From NCBI GenBank assembly GCA_024397955.1, contig CP073744.1, positions 1,674,001 through 1,738,000 of the forward strand: a stretch of DNA of 64,000 nt, read 5' to 3'. A program made the position numbers and the translations under genes. This DNA is from a bacterium SCSIO 12696 (GTDB lineage Bacteria > Pseudomonadota > Gammaproteobacteria > Pseudomonadales > Porticoccaceae). Numbering within the stretch: the first letter of the stretch is position 1; every line of letters begins with the position of its first letter. The notes below the pieces were generated by a model, which had not been told where the DNA came from, searched no databases, and was given only the letters and a program-made list of their open reading frames with translations. Shown piece after piece: positions 15,404 to 24,831 of the stretch.

Positions 15404-16462
15404 ATGCCGAAAGCGGATTCACTCAGCCTTGACCATCTCAATACCGCGGTATTGCTGCTGAATGCGGACCTATCCATCGTTCAGGCCAACACCGCCACCG
15501 AAACCTTGTTGGGTATTGGCCGAAATCAACTTCAAGGGAAACTGTTCACCGACTTTCTGGCAAACCCGGACTTGCAACAAGAGCTGTTGCAAATACAACA
15601 GGGACAAGCGCCCTACACTTACCGGGCCGCAAAACTGACCATTCCCGGGAAAAGCGATATCAAGGCGGACATTACCGCATCACCCCAGCCTGCAGGACAA
15701 TTACTGCTGGAGCTGCAATCCGTTGATCGCATCTTGCAAATCAATCGCGAAGACGCACTGCTTTCGATTCAAAGCGCCAGCCGCGAACTGGTGCTGGGCC
15801 TGGCTCACGAGGTAAAGAACCCCCTGGGAGGCATTAAGGGTGCTGCTCAGCTGCTGGCGTTAGAGCTACCCATTGAACAGCAAGAGTACACCGACCTGAT
15901 TGTGGCCGAAGCCAACCGCCTCAGCCTTTTGGTAGACGAGCTTTTGGGGCCAGCTCGCCCCTTACAGCTATCGCCCACAAATATTCATGAACTCTGCGAG
16001 CACGTGGCCACCCTGATCACCGCAGAGCTCCACAGCGAGCACTCGAAGCCAGCCAATATTGCTATTGAAAGAGACTACGACCCCAGCCTCCCGGAGTTGG
16101 AACTGGACGGCCAGCAATTGATTCAGGCCCTGCTAAATATTGTTCGCAATGCCGTACAAGCCCTGCGACCTCAAGGCCGCGGCACCATCGTGATGCGCAC
16201 CCGTATCCAGCGCCACTTTACTATTGGCAAAGCCTCCCATCGCACCATTTTGCGTGTGGATATTGAAGACAATGGCCCGGGTATTGCAGACGATATTGTC
16301 GAGCGCATTTTTTACCCGATGATCAGTGGGCGTGATGGCGGCTCAGGGCTGGGGTTGCACATAGCCCAGACAATTATCGGCCGCCACAACGGTTTGATCG
16401 AATGCAAAAGCCAGCCGGGCAATACACTGTTTTCACTGTTTCTGCCATTTCAACAAAGGTAA
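15404..16462 (+). CDS. glnL: Nitrogen regulation sensor histidine kinase NtrB (GlnL)
   Basis: 352 residues, cytosolic. PAS domain (about 10-115), then HisKA with the phosphorylated His in LAHEVKNPLGGIKGAAQLL (H135), and an HATPase domain: N box LLNIVRNAVQAL, G1 DIEDNGPGIADD, G2 GRDGGSGLGLHIAQ. NtrB phosphorylates NtrC when nitrogen is scarce and, with PII, dephosphorylates it under excess. It is followed after 3 nt by ntrC. The start at 15404 keeps the PAS domain complete, although no strong ribosome site is visible. Confidence 0.95.
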   Translation: MPKADSLSLDHLNTAVLLLNADLSIVQANTATETLLGIGRNQLQGKLFTDFLANPDLQQELLQIQQGQAPYTYRAAKLTIPGKSDIKADITASPQPAGQLLLELQSVDRILQINREDALLSIQSASRELVLGLAHEVKNPLGGIKGAAQLLALELPIEQQEYTDLIVAEANRLSLLVDELLGPARPLQLSPTNIHELCEHVATLITAELHSEHSKPANIAIERDYDPSLPELELDGQQLIQALLNIVRNAVQALRPQGRGTIVMRTRIQRHFTIGKASHRTILRVDIEDNGPGIADDIVERIFYPMISGRDGGSGLGLHIAQTIIGRHNGLIECKSQPGNTLFSLFLPFQQR

Positions 16463-16465
16463 TTT

Positions 16466-17893
16466 ATGACTAACGAATCTGTATGGGTGGTAGACGATGA
16501 CAATTCCATTCGCTGGGTGATGGAAAAAACCCTGGTTCGCAACCAGATCCCATGCCGCAGTTTCAACAGCGCAGAGAACTTGCTGACCGCTTTAGGGCAA
16601 GAAGCCCCCGACGTAATTATCAGCGATGTACACATGCCGGGCATGAGCGGTATGAAACTGTTGGAGAACATTCACCACAACCACCCCAAGGTGCCGGTGA
16701 TCATCACCACCGCTCACTCCGACCTGGACAGTGCGGTTTCCGCTTACGAAGGCGGCGCCTTTGAGTACCTACCCAAGCCCTTTGACATCAACGAGTTGGT
16801 GGCAGTTACTCGGCGAGCCATAAACCACCATCACGAACAAATTGCCAACGAGCTACAAGCCAACCAAAACAACCCCGAGCAAACCACCAGCGGCTCAGAA
16901 ATCATTGGCGAAGCACCCGCCATGCAAGAATTGTTTCGCGCTATTGGTCGGCTATCCAACTCCCACCTCACGGTACTTATTAATGGTGAATCCGGCACCG
17001 GCAAAGAGCTGGTAGCCCGAGCACTGCATCATCACAGTCCCAGGCGCGATCAATCTTTTGTTGCTATTAATATGGCCGCCATCCCCAGTGATTTGATTGA
17101 GTCGGAATTGTTTGGCCACGAAAAGGGAGCCTTTACCGGCGCCAACCAACGTCGCGTAGGCCGCTTTGAACAAGCGGATGGCGGCACTCTGTTTCTGGAC
17201 GAAATCGGTGATATGCCCGCCGACGCTCAAACCCGTTTATTGCGGGTATTGGCGGACGGTAAATTTTACCGGGTTGGTGGCCATAGCCCGGTGAACGTAG
17301 ACGTACGCATCATCACTGCCACCCACCAAAATCTGGAACAACGAGTGGCCAACAAGCAATTTCGAGAAGACCTGCTTCACCGCCTGAATGTGATTCGATT
17401 AAATCTACCAACTCTGGCTGAACGCCGTGAAGACATCATCAAACTGGCGGAACATTTTCTGCAAAAAACCGCCCGAGAACTGGAAATGGAAACCAAGGTG
17501 CTACTGCCGGAAAGCCAGCAGTTTTTGCAGCAGCATTCCTGGCCCGGCAACGTACGCCAATTGGAAAACTGCTGCCGCTGGTTAACCGTGATGGCGCCAG
17601 GCCGGGAAATCCACCTGGAAGACTTGCCAACAGAATTGTTGCAACAAGAAAATATCCACAACAAACCAACGCTCAACAACAGCGATTGGCAGGCAGCGCT
17701 TCAACATTGGTTTGAACAACAGCTGCAGAGCGGCAAAGATGCTGTCCTCTCCAGCACCCAACCGCACATTGAGCGTATCGCGATAGAAGCCGCGCTTACA
17801 CACACCGGCGGCCGCAAAGAAGCGGCCGCCAAGCTATTGGGCTGGGGCAGGAATACCTTGACCCGAAAAATTAATGAACTTGAAATGGGTTAG
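16466..17893 (+). CDS. glnG: Nitrogen regulation response regulator NtrC (GlnG)
   Basis: 475 residues. Receiver domain with phospho-acceptor Asp54 ([12 protein letters not shown]) and the acidic pocket VVDDDN. Central AAA+ sigma54 activator domain follows: Walker A GESGTGKE (about 173), the sigma54-contact loop GAFTGAN, Walker [12 protein letters not shown]. The C-terminal Fis-type helix-turn-helix contains [29 protein letters not shown]. It activates sigma54 promoters such as glnA under nitrogen limitation. AAGG precedes the ATG, 3 nt after ntrB. Confidence 0.97.
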   Translation: MTNESVWVVDDDNSIRWVMEKTLVRNQIPCRSFNSAENLLTALGQEAPDVIISDVHMPGMSGMKLLENIHHNHPKVPVIITTAHSDLDSAVSAYEGGAFEYLPKPFDINELVAVTRRAINHHHEQIANELQANQNNPEQTTSGSEIIGEAPAMQELFRAIGRLSNSHLTVLINGESGTGKELVARALHHHSPRRDQSFVAINMAAIPSDLIESELFGHEKGAFTGANQRRVGRFEQADGGTLFLDEIGDMPADAQTRLLRVLADGKFYRVGGHSPVNVDVRIITATHQNLEQRVANKQFREDLLHRLNVIRLNLPTLAERREDIIKLAEHFLQKTARELEMETKVLLPESQQFLQQHSWPGNVRQLENCCRWLTVMAPGREIHLEDLPTELLQQENIHNKPTLNNSDWQAALQHWFEQQLQSGKDAVLSSTQPHIERIAIEAALTHTGGRKEAAAKLLGWGRNTLTRKINELEMG

Positions 17894-17897
17894 CGCT

Positions 17898-18065
17898 TTA
17901 CTTGGTTACCACCCAAAGTGCGTGAACCAGGCCGGGAATCCAAAACAAAAAACAGAGTACGATATTAATAATCAGGTCTTTGCCTGCGCCGTTTTTTAGA
18001 AAAACCGCCAAGGGCGGCAGCAGAATTGCGATAATAATTAGTACTAATTTATTGTCCATCATATA
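17898..18065 (-). CDS. YqaE/Pmp3-family small membrane protein
   Basis: 55 residues from the ATG at 18065, before which GGGGA is present; a longer frame to 18128 lacks a ribosome site. Two transmembrane helices (about 5-20 and 28-50) with ILLPPLAVFLKNGAGKDLIINIVLCFLFWIPGLVHALWVV, the hallmark pattern of Pmp3/UPF0057 proteins. In yeast and plants these modulate membrane potential and salt tolerance; bacterial roles are poorly known. It is convergent with ntrC (4 nt apart). Confidence 0.88.
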   Translation of the reverse strand, partial: YMMDNKLVLIIIAILLPPLAVFLKNGAGKDLIINIVLCFLFWIPGLVHALWVVTK

Positions 18066-18124
18066 TCCCCAGATTTTTTTGATGTTTATTAATAATATTG
18101 AAAGTCGCTTTGACCAATTAACAC

Positions 18125-19402
18125 TCAACCAGCAACCGCATCCAGCGCCTGCTCTACGTCCGCAATAATATCATCGATATTTTCAATGCCGACAGATATG
18201 CGCACCAAATCAGCGCTGACACCAGCGGAAGCCAATTCCTCTTCATTCAATTGGCGGTGAGTGGTGGACGCCGGATGACAGGCCAAAGATTTGGCATCAC
18301 CGATATTCACCAGTCGTAGGATCATCTGCAAAGCATCGATAAACTGGGCTCCCGCTTCCAGGCCACCTTTAATACCAAAGCTCAGAATGCCGGATGCACG
18401 GCCGCCAGAAATTTTTTGACAGCTCTCATAGTAGGGGCTGTCTTCCATGGCGCCATAGTTCACCCAGGACACTTTGTCGTGCTCTTTAAGGTATTGCGCC
18501 AACTTCAACGCATTTTCACAGTGGCGCTCCATACGCAGACCCAAAGTTTCCAACCCCTGCAGTATCTGGAAGGCATTCATGGGTGAGATGGCAGAACCGG
18601 TGTTACGCAGCGGCACTACCCGGCAGCGGCCGATAAAAGCGGCGGGCCCCAAGGCTTCGGTATACACCACACCGTGGTAAGACGGGTCGGGGGTGTTGAA
18701 CACCGGGAAGCGCGCCTTATTGGCCACCCAGTCAAACTTGCCTGAATCGATAATAATGCCGCCAATGGAGGTGCCGTGGCCGCCGATGTATTTGGTGAGC
18801 GAGTGAATCACAATATCCGCCCCCAGCTCGATTGGCCGACACAGGTAAGGCGTGGCCACGGTATTATCAACAATCACCGGCACACCGTGGCGGTGGGCGA
18901 TTTCTGCCAGCGCCTGAATATCGACAATATTGCCCGCCGGGTTACCGATGGATTCACAAAAAATTGCCTTGGTATTTTCGTCAATGGCGTTTTCAAAACC
19001 CTCCAAATCATCAAACGACACCATACGTACATCGATACCCTGATTGGGAAAAGTGTGGGCGAACAAATTGTAGGTGCCACCGTACAGTTGGCTGGTGCTG
19101 ACAATATTAGAACCCACTTCACACAGGCACTGAATGGCGTAAGTAATGGCTGCCATACCAGAAGCCACCGCCAATCCGGCGATACCACCCTCCATAGCCG
19201 CCAGCCGCTGCTCCAGAACATCGGTGGTGGGGTTCATAATGCGGGTGTAAATATTCCCGGGCACTTTGAGATCAAACAGGTCTGCGCCGTGCTGGGTGTT
19301 ATCAAAGGTATAAGACGTTGTCTGGTAAATGGGCACTGCCGCTGCTTTGGTGGTCTGTTCAGCAGTGTAGCCGTGGTGAAGTGCCAGGGATTCAAGCTTC
19401 AT
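18125..19402 (-). CDS. metY: O-acetylhomoserine sulfhydrylase
   Basis: 425 residues, Cys/Met-metabolism PLP family. It makes homocysteine from O-acetylhomoserine and sulfide in direct-sulfhydrylation methionine synthesis. Motifs: PIYQTTSYTFDNTQHGADLF, NIYTRIMNPTTDVLEQRLAAMEGG, the cofactor aspartate in VIVDNTVATPYLCRP, and the Schiff-base Lys in VIHSLTKYIGGHG. The extended length and HGTSIGG pattern fit MetY rather than MetB/MetZ (about 390). An inverted repeat upstream (19453-19477) may be its operator. Confidence 0.92.
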   Translation of the reverse strand: MKLESLALHHGYTAEQTTKAAAVPIYQTTSYTFDNTQHGADLFDLKVPGNIYTRIMNPTTDVLEQRLAAMEGGIAGLAVASGMAAITYAIQCLCEVGSNIVSTSQLYGGTYNLFAHTFPNQGIDVRMVSFDDLEGFENAIDENTKAIFCESIGNPAGNIVDIQALAEIAHRHGVPVIVDNTVATPYLCRPIELGADIVIHSLTKYIGGHGTSIGGIIIDSGKFDWVANKARFPVFNTPDPSYHGVVYTEALGPAAFIGRCRVVPLRNTGSAISPMNAFQILQGLETLGLRMERHCENALKLAQYLKEHDKVSWVNYGAMEDSPYYESCQKISGGRASGILSFGIKGGLEAGAQFIDALQMILRLVNIGDAKSLACHPASTTHRQLNEEELASAGVSADLVRISVGIENIDDIIADVEQALDAVAG

Positions 19403-19452
19403 GGTGTTGTCTCTTAAAAATTTTTAAGGCAGAAAATAAGGTTACAGAGTAC

Positions 19453-19477
19453 GTCTAAAAATCGTGCATTTTTAGAC
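19453..19477. repeat. Perfect 10-bp inverted repeat between metY and the PAS-GGDEF-EAL gene
   Basis: GTCTAAAAAT and ATTTTTAGAC are separated by CGTGC. It is 50 bp upstream of the metY start and 6 nt after the stop of the upstream gene. No T-run follows on the minus strand, so an operator or an mRNA-end hairpin are both possible. Confidence 0.6.
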
Positions 19478-19482
19478 ATGTC

Positions 19483-21957
19483 CTACAGCTGATCCATGGG
19501 TTTTGGCTGAGCCACCGCATACCCCTGCACATAATCCAGGCCGATTTCTCGCAACATAGCCAGCTGGTTTTCGTTTTCCACACACTCGGCCACGGTGCGA
19601 ATGCCCATTATGTGGCCCAGGTGGTTGATGGTGCTGATCATGGAATAATCCACGTCGTTAAACTCCATATTGTGGATAAAGCTGCCATCAATTTTCAGGA
19701 AGTCCACCGGCAGCTGTTTAAGGTAAGCAAACGACGACAGACCACTGCCAAAATCATCCAGTGAAAAGTAACAGCCCTGTGCCTTCAGCGCGCGAATAAA
19801 TTCCATGGCGCGATCGAAATTTCGCACCGCTGCGGTTTCGGTAATTTCAAACTGAATATGGCGCGGATCGACTTTGGTTTCGCGAAAACGACGCAGTACG
19901 TATTCGCGAAAATCTTCATCGCCGATGGTGCCGCCAGAAATATTGACAGAAAAACGCTGCTGATAGCCCTGATTACTGGCCAGCTGCCTTTGCAGATAGC
20001 TGATGGTACGTTCAAATGTCCAGCGATCCAGCTCATCAATAATGCCGTAATGTTCTGCGGCGGGAATAAATTCACCGGGAGACACCAGCTTGCCATCCCG
20101 CCCGACCATGCGCACCAGCACTTCGTAGTGACGTGCGGTGGGCTCCACTTTGCCCGTGGGCACAATGGGCTGCACATAAAGCACAAAACGATCCTCTTCC
20201 AAGGCTTCGGTAATGCGCGGAATCCACTCAGCCACACTTTGACGCCGGGTCACATCTTTGGCGAGGTAGTGAAAGTGAATGCGATTGCGGCCAGACTCTT
20301 TCGCGGCGGAGCAGGCGCTGCCCGCCTCAACCAGCACATCAATGGCGGAATGAATACTGCTGTCGATCACTTTGGCGCCGATGCTGGCGCCCACTTTCAG
20401 GCGTCGCTCACCCCAGGGGAAGCTGAAGGTTTTAATCTGCCACAACAACTGGTCAGCAATTTCCCGACACTCTTCCACAGATCGATTTTTCAACAACAAC
20501 GCAAATTCATCGTTACCCAGGCGGGCCACGGTGTCGTCTTTGTCCCCCAGCCGAGTCAACAACCGGGCGAACTGGCGCAGCAGCTCATCACCCGCGTTGT
20601 GACCACAGGTGTCGTTAATCACAGAGAAGTTGTAGAGGTCGATGTACAGCAGGGTATGGGTGTCCATGCTGTTTTCGGTTTGTTCAATCAACTGAGCCAG
20701 ATCCGCCACCAGCTGGCGTCGGTTGGCCAACTGAGTTAACGGGTCGTGCATGGATTGCCACGCCAGGCGGCTGGACATACGCCGGGATTCACTCACCGCC
20801 CGAAAAATCACCACCACACCCACCAGGTCGTTCTTGCGATTGCGCAGTGGCATTGCCGACGCCATAGCACTCACTGGCGGGTAATCTGCCACCTTCAACT
20901 GGGCACCTTCTGGCAGATTCACCAGAGTACCCCGGCGCAGTGCCTCGCTGGCCGGGCAAGCCAACGGTTCGCCACTGTCATCCACAAACGTCAGCCAGCG
21001 ACTCACTTTGCCATGCAGAAGGTTGGTTTCACTACTGTGTAACAGTTCCAGACCCACTGGGTTAACGTGCTCCATCAGTCCTTGATCGTCTACCAGAATC
21101 AGGCCGTCTGCCACTTGTTCGTAGATAATGCTGATCAGCTCACGCTGTCGAAATAGGGTTTCCTGGGCGCTGCTCAAATTAGAAAGATCGCCACAACAGA
21201 GCACATAGTGCCCCGGCGTCTGTACCGCGCGAAACACTTGTATCTGCATTTGCATGGTACGACCATCCGCAGTAGCGGCCTCCAACAGGCCATCACTGCT
21301 TTGACGCATCTGCTTCTCAAAAAAACTCTTTAAGTCTGATTCCGGCAGCTCTTCAATCGCAGGAAACAAAATGCGTACTGGGGCGCCTTGCAGTTGCTCA
21401 TCACGATAGCCAAACAACACCTGGGCAGCTTCGTTGGAGTCTTGGATAACACCATCGCCATCCAGAGTCAGCACCCCGAGCCAGTCGGTTTCCATATAGG
21501 CAGGCGCTTCCCCTTCCAGGGCACTGGGCTTTCGAGCTTTTACAAACAGGGGGTCGTAAGGGGCTTCGTCGATCTGCAACAAGCAAAGGCGTTGGCCATC
21601 TTGATTCAGGCAACTGATTTGCACCCGGTGCAGTGGCAGCTCTCGGTCACCACGGGTCATGGCCTGCTCAATGGCATCAAGACGTTCCGGATCAACCGTT
21701 TGCGTCCAGCATAGAGCACCGCCGCTGGCGAACACCGATTCCACAGCGGCGCACAACTCTCCGCCAGCCAGCGCCGGAAATAAATCATTTAAACCGTGGT
21801 GATGTATTTGCTCTGCTTCGATATTGCTCCACTGCTCCATCCAGCGGTTCCACAGTATCACCCGCTGGCGGCTGTCCAGCACAATCACACCCATCGGCTG
21901 AGCGGCCAGTACTTGCAGAGCCAACTCGCCAAGTTCGTTATCGCTTTCCAGTTGCAC
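19483..21957 (-). CDS. PAS-GGDEF-EAL protein with degenerate GGDEF
   Basis: 824 residues, no transmembrane segment. Three PAS-like regions (about 12-110, 155-275, 285-395) precede GGDEF (about 405-560) and EAL (about 575-815). The GGDEF loop reads RLGNDEFALLL (GNDEF), so cyclase activity is doubtful. The EAL domain starts YEVLVRM (EVL) and keeps the catalytic DDFGSGLSS, VDFLKIDG and AECVENENQL, so phosphodiesterase activity is plausible. The protein probably hydrolyses cyclic-di-GMP in response to PAS ligands. The start is a GTG at 21957 because a stop codon lies in frame just upstream. DUF2333 lies 27 nt upstream. Confidence 0.87.
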   Translation of the reverse strand: MQLESDNELGELALQVLAAQPMGVIVLDSRQRVILWNRWMEQWSNIEAEQIHHHGLNDLFPALAGGELCAAVESVFASGGALCWTQTVDPERLDAIEQAMTRGDRELPLHRVQISCLNQDGQRLCLLQIDEAPYDPLFVKARKPSALEGEAPAYMETDWLGVLTLDGDGVIQDSNEAAQVLFGYRDEQLQGAPVRILFPAIEELPESDLKSFFEKQMRQSSDGLLEAATADGRTMQMQIQVFRAVQTPGHYVLCCGDLSNLSSAQETLFRQRELISIIYEQVADGLILVDDQGLMEHVNPVGLELLHSSETNLLHGKVSRWLTFVDDSGEPLACPASEALRRGTLVNLPEGAQLKVADYPPVSAMASAMPLRNRKNDLVGVVVIFRAVSESRRMSSRLAWQSMHDPLTQLANRRQLVADLAQLIEQTENSMDTHTLLYIDLYNFSVINDTCGHNAGDELLRQFARLLTRLGDKDDTVARLGNDEFALLLKNRSVEECREIADQLLWQIKTFSFPWGERRLKVGASIGAKVIDSSIHSAIDVLVEAGSACSAAKESGRNRIHFHYLAKDVTRRQSVAEWIPRITEALEEDRFVLYVQPIVPTGKVEPTARHYEVLVRMVGRDGKLVSPGEFIPAAEHYGIIDELDRWTFERTISYLQRQLASNQGYQQRFSVNISGGTIGDEDFREYVLRRFRETKVDPRHIQFEITETAAVRNFDRAMEFIRALKAQGCYFSLDDFGSGLSSFAYLKQLPVDFLKIDGSFIHNMEFNDVDYSMISTINHLGHIMGIRTVAECVENENQLAMLREIGLDYVQGYAVAQPKPMDQL

Positions 21958-21984
21958 CTGATTCAGTCCGTCTTTAAGTGTGAA

Positions 21985-23028
21985 CTAACCCTGATCCAGC
22001 AGGGCCCGCAAATCAATCAACGCCGCATTGGCACGGCTAATATAAGAGGCGACGACCAAAGAATGGTTTGCCATTAAACCGAAACCGTCGCCATTCAATA
22101 CCATAGGGCTCCACAGGGTTTGCTGGGTTCCCTCCAGCTCGCGAATAATTTGCTGCAAGCTGATTCGGGCGTTTTTCTTTTCGAGAACATCGGCAAAGTC
22201 CACTTCCACCGCCCGCAAAAAATGGATCAGCGCCCAGCTAGCACCCCTAGCTTCGTAAAAGCGGTTATCTATTTCCAGCCAAGGTGTTTTATCTTCTACT
22301 TCGTCCGCAGTAGGTGTCGATTGGCGGGCAGCGGGATCGCCCGCCAAATCCGTATTCAATCGGGTTTGCCCGACACTGGCAGTGAGCCGCTGAGACAGAT
22401 TACCCAGGCGAGTCTCCACCGTGCGCAACCAGTAATTGAGGTTGTCGGCACGAGCGTAAAACTGGGCATCGTATTGGTCTTCATCCCGGAGCCGTTTCAG
22501 GTAGTTTTCCACATAGTCCGCACCTTCGCGATAGCCGGTTTCGGCGGCAGGAAACATCCACTTGGCATGATCGTAATTAAAGCGTGGTTCCGCCAACGCC
22601 AGATCCGCATCTTCTGTGGATTGAGATTGAGGCCGACTGAACGCTTCCCTCATGGCTTTACTGAAGTCACGCAGTTGAATCACCACGCCGTATTCCCAGC
22701 TGGGAATGTTATCGAGCCAGATACCCGGTGGCGTTACATCATTGGAAAGGAAACCACCGGGCTTTTCCAACAGCGTGTCCACCACACGAATCATAGTAGT
22801 GGCAGTAACGGCCCCCACTGGCTGTTTGGGATAGTCGCTAATACCCGAGCGCACATCAAAAGGCTCGGGCTCCTGGCTCCAATACCAACCGACCAGCAGC
22901 AACACCACAAACAAAGCAAGAAGAAACCACAACAGATGCTTCACAAAAGAGCGCTCAACCAGATAGTCTTCGCGCCACTCATTTAAACGTTCTTTAAAAC
23001 TCGCCATCATGCTTTTTACACCAGCCAA
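21985..23028 (-). CDS. DUF2333-family membrane protein
   Basis: 347 residues. One transmembrane helix (about 30-50, after a basic N-terminus) and a periplasmic domain with the DUF2333 signature: VDTLLEKPGGFLSNDVTPPG, DNIPSWEYGVVIQLRD and SRPQSQSTEDADLALAEPRF. The family occurs in gammaproteobacteria and its function is unknown. The TTG at 23028 is accepted as start because a perfect AGGAGG lies 8 nt before it, made from the last codons of the upstream gene; ATG codons follow at codons 7 and 8. Coupling to the PCuAC gene is therefore likely. Confidence 0.82.
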   Translation of the reverse strand: MAGVKSMMASFKERLNEWREDYLVERSFVKHLLWFLLALFVVLLLVGWYWSQEPEPFDVRSGISDYPKQPVGAVTATTMIRVVDTLLEKPGGFLSNDVTPPGIWLDNIPSWEYGVVIQLRDFSKAMREAFSRPQSQSTEDADLALAEPRFNYDHAKWMFPAAETGYREGADYVENYLKRLRDEDQYDAQFYARADNLNYWLRTVETRLGNLSQRLTASVGQTRLNTDLAGDPAARQSTPTADEVEDKTPWLEIDNRFYEARGASWALIHFLRAVEVDFADVLEKKNARISLQQIIRELEGTQQTLWSPMVLNGDGFGLMANHSLVVASYISRANAALIDLRALLDQG

Positions 23029-23033
23029 CGGAT

Positions 23034-23465
23034 TTACCTCCTGACAGAGCGCACCGCAGTGCCCACAGTCAATGGCTCACACTGCTCAAAATTCAAAGTG
23101 ACCGACACCGGCTCACCGTCTTTTAACGGGCGCACCCCAAACAACATGACATGAAGACCACCGGGTTTGAACGACACTGTTTCACCCGCTGGCAAATCCA
23201 CGCCTTTTACCCGACGCATTCTCATCACGCCGTCTTTGTGGATGTGGGTATGAAGCTCGCCACTGCGAGCAATATCCGCAGTGGCGCCCACCAAACGGCA
23301 ATCGCGAGCCCCTTTATTGTGCAAATCGAAAAATGCCGCTGTCACCGTGCGTCCCGGCGGCATACCGCGCACATAGGCATTATCCACCGCAATAGCGGCC
23401 TGATCTGCCACAGTAAAGGGAGAAACCAAAAAACAGCCCAATAATATGAGCAACCGCATAGCCAT
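23034..23465 (-). CDS. Periplasmic copper chaperone PCu(A)C
   Basis: 143 residues with a signal peptide (about 1-20, ending TVA). The Cu(I) site pattern H(M)x10Mx21HxM is visible: ELHTHIH...MRMRRV...GGLHVMLFG. PCu(A)C proteins deliver copper to the CuA/CuB centres of cytochrome c oxidase, usually with Sco1. Neither Sco nor oxidase genes are beside it here. Its last codons supply the ribosome site of the DUF2333 gene, so the two form one unit. Confidence 0.9.
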   Translation of the reverse strand: MAMRLLILLGCFLVSPFTVADQAAIAVDNAYVRGMPPGRTVTAAFFDLHNKGARDCRLVGATADIARSGELHTHIHKDGVMRMRRVKGVDLPAGETVSFKPGGLHVMLFGVRPLKDGEPVSVTLNFEQCEPLTVGTAVRSVRR

Positions 23466-23870
23466 TACATCCTGAGCAAATTTTCCCGACTATAACAGGA
23501 AAAACCCATCAAGCCCTACAGGCAAACCGCTGTTTACTGGGCAATTATTGAACGGCAGCAAGACAAAACAACCAAAAGCCGATTTTTTACAAATTTTACA
23601 ACCCAAATAACCGATTTTAGGCACAAAATCCTACAACTTCAGCAAAAAAACCGACATCAGTGATGATCTGCAACAAAAATGACTTAAACGTGACAAATTC
23701 GGCTTGGCACAAAGTGACAAACAAAGAAATATGCGCAGATATACCCGGCATCTTGCAGCGATTGTCTGCGAAACAGAAACAAAGTGGCAAAAAATTGGAC
23801 TTGGCGTTTATTTTGGTGCAGACTCCCCAACAGCTTGTTGGCAAACCCCCTTCCCACGCGAGCATTATCT
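23466..23870. other. 405-bp non-coding spacer upstream of aroQ
   Basis: AT-rich spacer between the divergent PCuAC and aroQ genes, presumably carrying both promoters, including that of aroQ-accB-accC. No strong -35/-10 pair, operator or hairpin stood out. Open frames here lack ribosome sites and are not convincing genes. Confidence 0.4.
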
Positions 23871-24320
23871 ATGGCAACCATTCTGGTACTTCACGGCCCA
23901 AACCTGAATTTGTTGGGCAGTCGCGAGCCGGAAGTCTATGGCGCCGACACTCTCGCCAGCATCAATCAACGACTCACCGAGTTGTGCCTCGACGGCGGCC
24001 ACCACCTGCTCAGCCTGCAAAGCAATGCAGAGTACGAGCTGATTGAGCGCATTCACGACGCAGCCCACGAGGGCGTCAACTATATTTTGTTTAACCCCGC
24101 TGCTTTTACCCACACCAGTGTGGCATTGCGGGATGCGCTGTTGGGGGTCAGTATTCCATTTATTGAAGTGCATCTATCCAACGTGCACAGTCGGGAAGCG
24201 TTTCGCCAACACTCCTATTTTTCAGATATCGCCGATGGCGTTATCTGTGGCCTCGGCGCTCAGGGTTATGAGCTGGCGCTGCAGGCCGCATTGCAAAAAC
24301 TAAGCAACAACACACCATAA
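23871..24320 (+). CDS. aroQ: Type II 3-dehydroquinate dehydratase
   Basis: 149 residues, the normal length; the ATG at 23871 is chosen because [20 protein letters not shown] must be near the N-terminus. It converts 3-dehydroquinate to 3-dehydroshikimate in the shikimate pathway. Catalytic residues are present: Arg and Tyr in SREPEVYG, Asn/His in NPAAFTHTS, and [14 protein letters not shown]. The family is a dodecamer. It is the first gene of the conserved aroQ-accB-accC order, 34 nt before accB. Confidence 0.95.
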   Translation: MATILVLHGPNLNLLGSREPEVYGADTLASINQRLTELCLDGGHHLLSLQSNAEYELIERIHDAAHEGVNYILFNPAAFTHTSVALRDALLGVSIPFIEVHLSNVHSREAFRQHSYFSDIADGVICGLGAQGYELALQAALQKLSNNTP

Positions 24321-24354
24321 CAAGTTAACCGTTTAACAAGACCTGGGATCTATC

Positions 24355-24813
24355 ATGGATATTCGCAAAATTAAAAAACTCATTGAGCTGCTTGAAGAAT
24401 CCGATATTGGCGAGCTGGAAATTGTCGAGGGTGAAGAATCTGTTCGCATCAGCCGCGGTGGCCAGGTAGTTGCCGCTGCGCCAGTGGTTGCCGCTGCACC
24501 GGCTCCAGTCGCACCAGCGCCTGCCGCTGCCCCCGCACCCAGCGCTGCTCCGGCAGAGCCAGCGGCGGCCCAGCCAGAGGGTCACGTTATCGCCTCCCCT
24601 ATGGTGGGCACCTTCTACCGCTCTCCGGCACCTGGGGCGCCCAGCTTCTGCGAAGTTGGCCAAAGCGTGAAGGCTGGCGATGTTCTCTGCATCGTTGAAG
24701 CCATGAAGATGATGAACCAGATCGAAGCCGACAAGTCCGGCACCGTTGGCGCCATTTTGGTAGACGACGGCGAGCCGGTGGAATTTGACCAGCCGATGAT
24801 CACCATCGTCTGA
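24355..24813 (+). CDS. accB: Biotin carboxyl carrier protein of acetyl-CoA carboxylase
   Basis: 152 residues. N-terminal helix [22 protein letters not shown], an Ala/Pro-rich flexible linker (about 38-75) and the C-terminal biotinyl domain. The biotin lysine is in EAMKMMNQ (K118) and the thumb region is [14 protein letters not shown]. It carries CO2 on biotin from AccC to the carboxyltransferase for malonyl-CoA formation. It is followed after 18 nt by accC. Confidence 0.97.
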   Translation: MDIRKIKKLIELLEESDIGELEIVEGEESVRISRGGQVVAAAPVVAAAPAPVAPAPAAAPAPSAAPAEPAAAQPEGHVIASPMVGTFYRSPAPGAPSFCEVGQSVKAGDVLCIVEAMKMMNQIEADKSGTVGAILVDDGEPVEFDQPMITIV

Positions 24814-24831
24814 TAGCACGGGAGTCACACC

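Noticed and set aside
23704-23725. Sigma54 promoter near TTGGCACAAAGTGAC upstream of aroQ
   Set aside because: The -24-like TTGGCAC is present but no TTGC-type -12 element follows at the right distance.
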